Part shown: one piece after another, positions 60,391 to 64,000 of the stretch
How positions within the stretch are numbered: position 1 is the stretch's first letter
Layout: each line of letters starts with the position of its first letter
Translations under genes and position numbers: made by a program
The notes under the pieces: model-generated
What the model was told of the DNA's origin: nothing
What the model saw: only the letters and a program-made list of their open reading frames with translations
Database searches by the model: none
Source of the DNA: Treponema sp. UBA3862
Lineage (GTDB): Bacteria; Spirochaetota; Spirochaetia; Treponematales; Treponemataceae
Reading direction: 5' to 3'
Assembly (NCBI GenBank): GCA_002392405.1
Contig: DGGY01000036.1
Span: 57,552-121,551, forward strand
Length of the DNA stretch: 64,000 nt

Positions 60391-61080
60391 TTACTGTACA
60401 TTCACAAACAGTTTAATTGAAATCATTAAGATGACTTCTACCAGACCTAAAACAATAAAAATCATTAAGTGCTTGAAGCCTGGCTTTGGGATTTTCTTTT
60501 CTGAAACAAAAAGAGCACCGATTAAAGCCATGAAGAACATGTATACCATTGTAAGGTCGAGGCGGTTTGCCATCTGAATCAGGTAGATAATCGGGAAAAC
60601 AAGGGCTGCTGTTGTAACAGGAACACCGTTAAAGTACATGCGGTTGCAGTCCTCTTCTTTCTGACGTTCTTCTTCCTGAACGTTGTAATATGCAAGACGG
60701 ATAACAGCTCCGAGAACATAAAGAATGCAGATTATGTAAAAGAAGTCGGTAAGATATGTGTAATAATGAGTTTTTGTTGTAAGACGGTCTAAGAATCTTG
60801 AAGTTTTTACCAGGTTGATTCCGATGCAGGCAGGAAGTACGCCAAAGGCAATTACATCAGAAAGGGAATCAATCTGAATACCGAATTTTTTTGCAAAGTC
60901 GGTACGGTTCGGTTTTGAGCGGGCAACTTTTCCGTCAAAAGCATCAAGACAGCCGCATACCATAAGACAGATAATTGCGGCAAGAATGAGCTGCGGTGTA
61001 AAGGAACATGCAATTCCGATACAGGCAGACACAATAGAGAGATAAGTTAAAATAACTGTGTAATCGTAAACACCTAACAT
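60391..61080 (-). CDS. pssA: CDP-diacylglycerol-serine O-phosphatidyltransferase
   Basis: A protein of 229 residues from ATG 61080 (AAGGAA 7 nt upstream; the frame extends ten codons further without a site). CDP-alcohol phosphotransferase motif DAFDGKVARSKPNRTDFAKKFGIQIDSLSDVIAFGVLP (D-G-x2-A-R...G-x3-D-x3-D), with about six membrane helices. The F-G-x-Q-x-D-S-L-x-D-x-x-x-F-G form is typical of phosphatidylserine synthase rather than PgsA. It makes phosphatidylserine in the inner membrane. Confidence 0.85.
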   Translation of the reverse strand: MLGVYDYTVILTYLSIVSACIGIACSFTPQLILAAIICLMVCGCLDAFDGKVARSKPNRTDFAKKFGIQIDSLSDVIAFGVLPACIGINLVKTSRFLDRLTTKTHYYTYLTDFFYIICILYVLGAVIRLAYYNVQEEERQKEEDCNRMYFNGVPVTTAALVFPIIYLIQMANRLDLTMVYMFFMALIGALFVSEKKIPKPGFKHLMIFIVLGLVEVILMISIKLFVNVQ

Positions 61081-61162
61081 AAAAAATTCCTTATGTAAAC
61101 AGTTTATCATCTTAAAATAACCCTTGCAACTAAAGGCTCTTTTGTGGAAAATAGAATAGAAT

Positions 61163-61828
61163 ATGTTAGACTCGATTGTTAATCTCTTTACTGCTTATGT
61201 ATCCTACTGGCCTCTCGCCAGTTTCTTTATCCTGCTTCTTGCAGGTTTTAATATCCCGGTTTCTGAAGATGCCGTAATCATTCTCTCTGCAGGTGTAGCT
61301 TTTGCTGACCGTTCCCTCATTATCCCTAACTGGGTGGCACTTTATGCAGGCATTATCGTAAGCGACATCATGGTTTACTGGCTTGGTTATTTTGTATCAA
61401 AGGGACTTTTTCAGTTTAAGGCCATCAGAAAAAAGCTTACTCCAAAAAAAATCCGCCTGGTTGCAAAGGCTCTGGACGATTACGGTTTCAGAACTTTCAT
61501 TGTAGTCCGCTTTATTCCTTTCGGTGCCAGAAATGCTTTGTGGATGTCTTCGGGGTTTGTAAGGCTTCCATTCAGAAAGTTTGTCCTTTACGATTCAATT
61601 GCGGCTTTAATCAGCTGTTCACTTCTTTATAATCTTGTTCTCTTTATGGGGGCAAAAGCTTCCCTGACTCATAAAATTATCGGCGTTGCACTCTTCCTGG
61701 CAATGATTGCTTTCTTTGCCTGTATGATAGTAAAAGTTGTACGCAAAGAAACAGAATTTTTTGACGAAGAAGACAGCAGTATTCAGAATAAATCTTCAGA
61801 AACTCAGGGAAAGGCTGAAGAAGCATAA
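61163..61828 (+). CDS. DedA-family membrane protein
   Basis: A protein of 221 residues with four to five hydrophobic segments. DedA landmarks: FNIPVSEDAVIILSAGVAF (re-entrant loop with Glu/Asp), GIIVSDIMVYWLGYFVSKGLF, and VVRFIPFGARNALWMSSGF (conserved Arg and Gly). An acidic C-terminal tail follows. The family acts in lipid-carrier recycling and membrane homeostasis, and its neighbour pssA is also a lipid gene (divergent). TAGAAT ends 5 nt before the ATG and no ribosome-binding site is seen, so a leaderless start is possible. Confidence 0.88.
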   Translation: MLDSIVNLFTAYVSYWPLASFFILLLAGFNIPVSEDAVIILSAGVAFADRSLIIPNWVALYAGIIVSDIMVYWLGYFVSKGLFQFKAIRKKLTPKKIRLVAKALDDYGFRTFIVVRFIPFGARNALWMSSGFVRLPFRKFVLYDSIAALISCSLLYNLVLFMGAKASLTHKIIGVALFLAMIAFFACMIVKVVRKETEFFDEEDSSIQNKSSETQGKAEEA

Positions 61829-61880
61829 TTTTAGTCCTCTTTTTGTAACACACCTCAGGCCAGACTCAAAACGCTGTCAA

Positions 61881-62010
61881 TTGAAACTAATAGTCTTTTG
61901 TGATAATATTCTGTGTATTTTTAAGAGATGTTCAATAAGTAAAAAATGTCTGTCTGTAATGCAGCAGACGGCTGTGTCCTGCACGGCTGTGACTTTTGCT
62001 TTTGAGACAT
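61881..62010 (+). promoter_or_regulatory. purA promoter and possible folded leader
   Basis: TTGAAA (61881-61886), 17-nt spacer, TAATAT (61904-61909). The leader of about 115 nt contains GTCTG/CAGAC, and AGAGATGT near 61925 could close with ACATCCCT near 62007 (one mismatch). GGAG at 62023 is the ribosome-binding site. Confidence 0.45.
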
Positions 62011-62031
62011 CCCTTTATTATTGGAGCTTTT

Positions 62032-63264
62032 ATGAAAGTTGTTGTTATCGGTGCCCAGTGGGGTGATGAAGGAAAAGGTAAAATTGTTGATTATTTAGCA
62101 GAAGATGCTAAATATGTTGTCCGCTATGCAGGCGGTCCGAATGCAGGTCATACAATTGTTGTAGACGGAAAGCAGTTTGCACTTCATCAGGTTCCAAGCG
62201 GAATTCTTTATCCTGAAAAATCTGTTTTCCTTGGTGCCGGTATGGTAATTGATCCTGAAGCCCTTTTTGCAGAACTTCAGATGCTCAAAGACAACGGAAT
62301 TGACTGGGAAGGCCGTGTATTCATTTCTGACCGTGCTCATCTTATTCTTCCACGCTACCGTCAGATGGATAAAGACCGTGATGCTTCCCGCAAGCGCCCT
62401 ATCGGAACAACTGGCCGCGGAATCGGCATTGCCTACTCAGAAAAAGCCCAGAGAGACGGTATCCGTCTTGCAGATCTTGACTGGAAACAGAAAATGGACG
62501 AATTCGAAGGTGAAGACCTTGAATTTATCAATAAATATAAAGATAAGCTTCTTGAAATGCGTGTAGACCTTACAGCAAAAATGGCACAGTTCAAAAAAGA
62601 CAATATTCTTTTTGAAGGTGCACAGGGAGCAATGCTCGACATTGATTCAGGAACTTATCCGTATGTTTCTTCCGGAGCTTCTTGTTCTGCAGGTGCAGCA
62701 ACAGGCTGTGGAATCGGTCCTCATGATCTGGATAAAATTCTCGGTGTTTTCAAGGCTTACGAAACACGCGTTGGAAACGGTCCTATGCCGACAGAATTCA
62801 ATGACAGTGATGCTGCAGAAAGTGAACTCTGCCGTACTGTACGCGAAACAGGCCGTGAATACGGTGTTACAACAGGCCGTGCCCGCCGCTGCGGTTACCT
62901 TGACCTTGTAGCACTCCGCTATGCATGCCGTGTTAATTCAATCGACAGCCTCGTTCTTACACATCTTGATATCTACGACCCGATGGAACAGATTGAAGCC
63001 TGCGTTGCCTACGACATCGACGGAAAAATCGTAACAGATTTCCCTGCAAATGTTGAAGCAATGGAAAAAGCAAAGCCAATCCTTGAAAAGTTTGAAGGCT
63101 GGAAGACAGCTCTTAAGGATGTAAGAAAGTATTCAAAGCTTCCGAAGAATGCCCGCAATTATATTGAATTTATCGAAGATTACTGCGGTGTTCCGGTTGG
63201 AATCATCAGTGTAGGCTACGAGCGCGACCAGACCTTTATTCGCAAGAATCCGTGGAAAAAATAA
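62032..63264 (+). CDS. purA: adenylosuccinate synthetase
   Basis: A protein of 410 residues from ATG 62032 (MKVVVIGAQWGDEGKGKIVDYL); GGAG is 5 nt upstream and the 12 codons further upstream are leader. Motifs: the GTP/IMP loop QWGDEGKGK with catalytic Asp, GPNAGHT with catalytic His, IGTTGRGIG, FEGAQGAMLDID, and TTGRARRCGYLDLVALRYA. It joins IMP and aspartate in AMP synthesis. A short AAAACT/AGTTTT stem with T run follows the stop, then a hairpin array. Confidence 0.97.
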   Translation: MKVVVIGAQWGDEGKGKIVDYLAEDAKYVVRYAGGPNAGHTIVVDGKQFALHQVPSGILYPEKSVFLGAGMVIDPEALFAELQMLKDNGIDWEGRVFISDRAHLILPRYRQMDKDRDASRKRPIGTTGRGIGIAYSEKAQRDGIRLADLDWKQKMDEFEGEDLEFINKYKDKLLEMRVDLTAKMAQFKKDNILFEGAQGAMLDIDSGTYPYVSSGASCSAGAATGCGIGPHDLDKILGVFKAYETRVGNGPMPTEFNDSDAAESELCRTVRETGREYGVTTGRARRCGYLDLVALRYACRVNSIDSLVLTHLDIYDPMEQIEACVAYDIDGKIVTDFPANVEAMEKAKPILEKFEGWKTALKDVRKYSKLPKNARNYIEFIEDYCGVPVGIISVGYERDQTFIRKNPWKK

Positions 63265-63288
63265 AACTGAAGTTTTATTTTTTCCTGG

Positions 63289-63399
63289 CGAGTTTGTAAT
63301 ACAAACTCGAGAAAACGCTAGTGCGTTCCTTGCGGGTTTGTATTACAAACTCGAGAAAACGCCAGTGCCTTTCCTGACGGGTTTGCAAAGGCAAACCCG
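63289..63399 (+). repeat. tandem array of hairpins after purA (44-45 bp period)
   Basis: Three large 9-bp hairpins start at 63289, 63333 and 63378 (arms CGAGTTTGT/ACAAACTCG, CGGGTTTGT/ACAAACTCG, CGGGTTTGC/GCAAACCCG), alternating with two small ones (AACGC-TAGT-GCGTT and AACGC-CAGT-GCCTT). Two stem positions change on both sides in the third copy, so pairing is kept. Confidence 0.9.
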
Positions 63400-63420
63400 A
63401 TTAAAAATATAAATAAATAA

Positions 63421-63454
63421 AAAAAATCTCCGTTTTAAAACGGAGATTTTTTTT
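63421..63454. terminator. bidirectional terminator between purA and chemotaxis receptor gene
   Basis: Perfect stem AAAAAATCTCCG (63421-63432) with CGGAGATTTTTT, loop TTTTAAAA, and T/A tracts on both strands. Confidence 0.9.
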
Positions 63455-63487
63455 GCTTATAATGTTAAAACAGTTTGACTGTGCTGA

Positions 63488-64000
63488 CTAAACTTTAAAC
63501 AGGTCAACTTCTGAACCGATCTTAATGATTGATTCTTTAACTCTGGAAGAAATATCCTTGAGGGATACTCCTGTCTGATTGATTTTTTCTGCACCTACTG
63601 ACATTTCGTCCATGCTTGTGGTCATAATGTCAGTTGCTTCCTTTAATGTCTCCATCTCCGTTACAATCGAATTGCTGTTGGCAGTCATTTCCTTTGACGA
63701 GGTGTGAACATCTACGCTGGAACTGTTAAGATCCTTTAATGCTTCAATAATCTGCTTTGAACCTTCGTTCTGCTCTTCCATGGCAGCACCAATCTGCATT
63801 ACAAGCTGATCTGTATCTCGGATTTTTGCTGATACGGCAGAAAGGGCAATGTTGGATTCTGACGAAGATGAAACAACTGCTTCAATTGTATTCCGGATTT
63901 TATCAATTCCATCGCCGATTGTCCTTGACTGGGCAGAAGATGTTTCTGAAAGCTTACGGATTTCGTCTGCTACTACGGCAAAACCTTTTCCGGCTTCGCC
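63488..64000 (-). CDS. methyl-accepting chemotaxis protein, C-terminal part (5' end outside window)
   Basis: The frame runs from the window edge to the stop at 63488; 170 residues are visible. It begins GEAGKGFAVVADEIRKLSETSS, the universally conserved hairpin tip that contacts CheA and CheW. The returning helix follows (IGDGIDKIRNTIEAVVSSSSESN...MQIGAAMEEQNEGSKQIIEALKDLNSSS) with methylation-type Glu/Gln pairs. It ends ESIIKIGSEVDLFKV without a CheR-binding pentapeptide. The sensor domain is not in the window. Confidence 0.93.
   Translation of the reverse strand, partial: GEAGKGFAVVADEIRKLSETSSAQSRTIGDGIDKIRNTIEAVVSSSSESNIALSAVSAKIRDTDQLVMQIGAAMEEQNEGSKQIIEALKDLNSSSVDVHTSSKEMTANSNSIVTEMETLKEATDIMTTSMDEMSVGAEKINQTGVSLKDISSRVKESIIKIGSEVDLFKV

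Noticed and set aside
63289-63399. CRISPR-like array
   Set aside because: The 44-45 bp units have no unique spacers, every segment is itself a hairpin, and there are no cas genes.

Overview
The window looks like the chromosome of a saccharolytic, anaerobic treponeme (phylum Spirochaetota), probably a gut or rumen relative of Treponema. The main reasons are a very long spirochaete-type coiled-coil protein, lipoproteins with relaxed spirochaetal lipoboxes, a fused IspDF, a CarD regulator with an acidic tail, a complete potABCD polyamine importer, several GGDEF/EAL proteins, and a secreted pectin-type (rhamnogalacturonan acetylesterase-like) esterase. Coding DNA is moderately AT-rich. Several intergenic stretches are sharply GC-rich or consist of palindromes. 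I see no rRNA, tRNA, CRISPR array, prophage or insertion sequence.

Layout. 1-9.5 kb: the 3' end of a large acyl-CoA dehydratase activase-like gene, then a likely operon for a secreted protein, a TPR protein, a C-terminal-Phe outer-membrane barrel, ExbB, ExbD and a TonB-like protein, i.e. an energised envelope system. 9.5-16 kb: a HAD phosphatase, a 1235-residue coiled-coil protein, then carD-ispDF on the opposite strand. 16.3-24.5 kb: two paralogous giant lipoproteins flank a DEAD-box-type RNA helicase. 24.5-29.8 kb: hisH-hisF, a small membrane protein, a RecQ-like helicase, an OmpA-family protein and a membrane-anchored resolvase-like protein. 29.9-37.3 kb: a GGDEF/EAL protein, potABCD and azlCD. 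37.4-39.9 kb: a small membrane protein, then rplM-rpsI-recX and an HTH-receiver protein. 39.9-51.2 kb: SppA, a DUF975-like protein, a CYTH protein, an aldose epimerase, two tandem membrane GGDEF/EAL proteins, an oxidoreductase, an Mrp/NBP35 ATPase and an ankyrin-like secreted protein. 51.3-64 kb: a Dus enzyme, a LolA-MMPL-lipoprotein trio, guaB, the esterase, pssA, a DedA protein, purA and the 3' end of a chemotaxis receptor.

Four non-coding signals stand out. (1) Two roughly 65-nt copies of a nested palindromic element lie in opposite orientation upstream of guaB. (2) Tandem arrays of perfect hairpins follow both guaB and purA; the purA array shows paired compensatory changes. (3) At least four, and perhaps seven, genes have a -10 hexamer ending only 5-8 nt before the ATG and no Shine-Dalgarno sequence, which suggests leaderless transcripts. 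(4) The L13/S9 operon has a two-hairpin leader. Enzymatically degenerate GGDEF/EAL domains and a guaB that resembles the Tritrichomonas foetus enzyme also merit follow-up. All functions are assigned by reading motifs; no database search was run.
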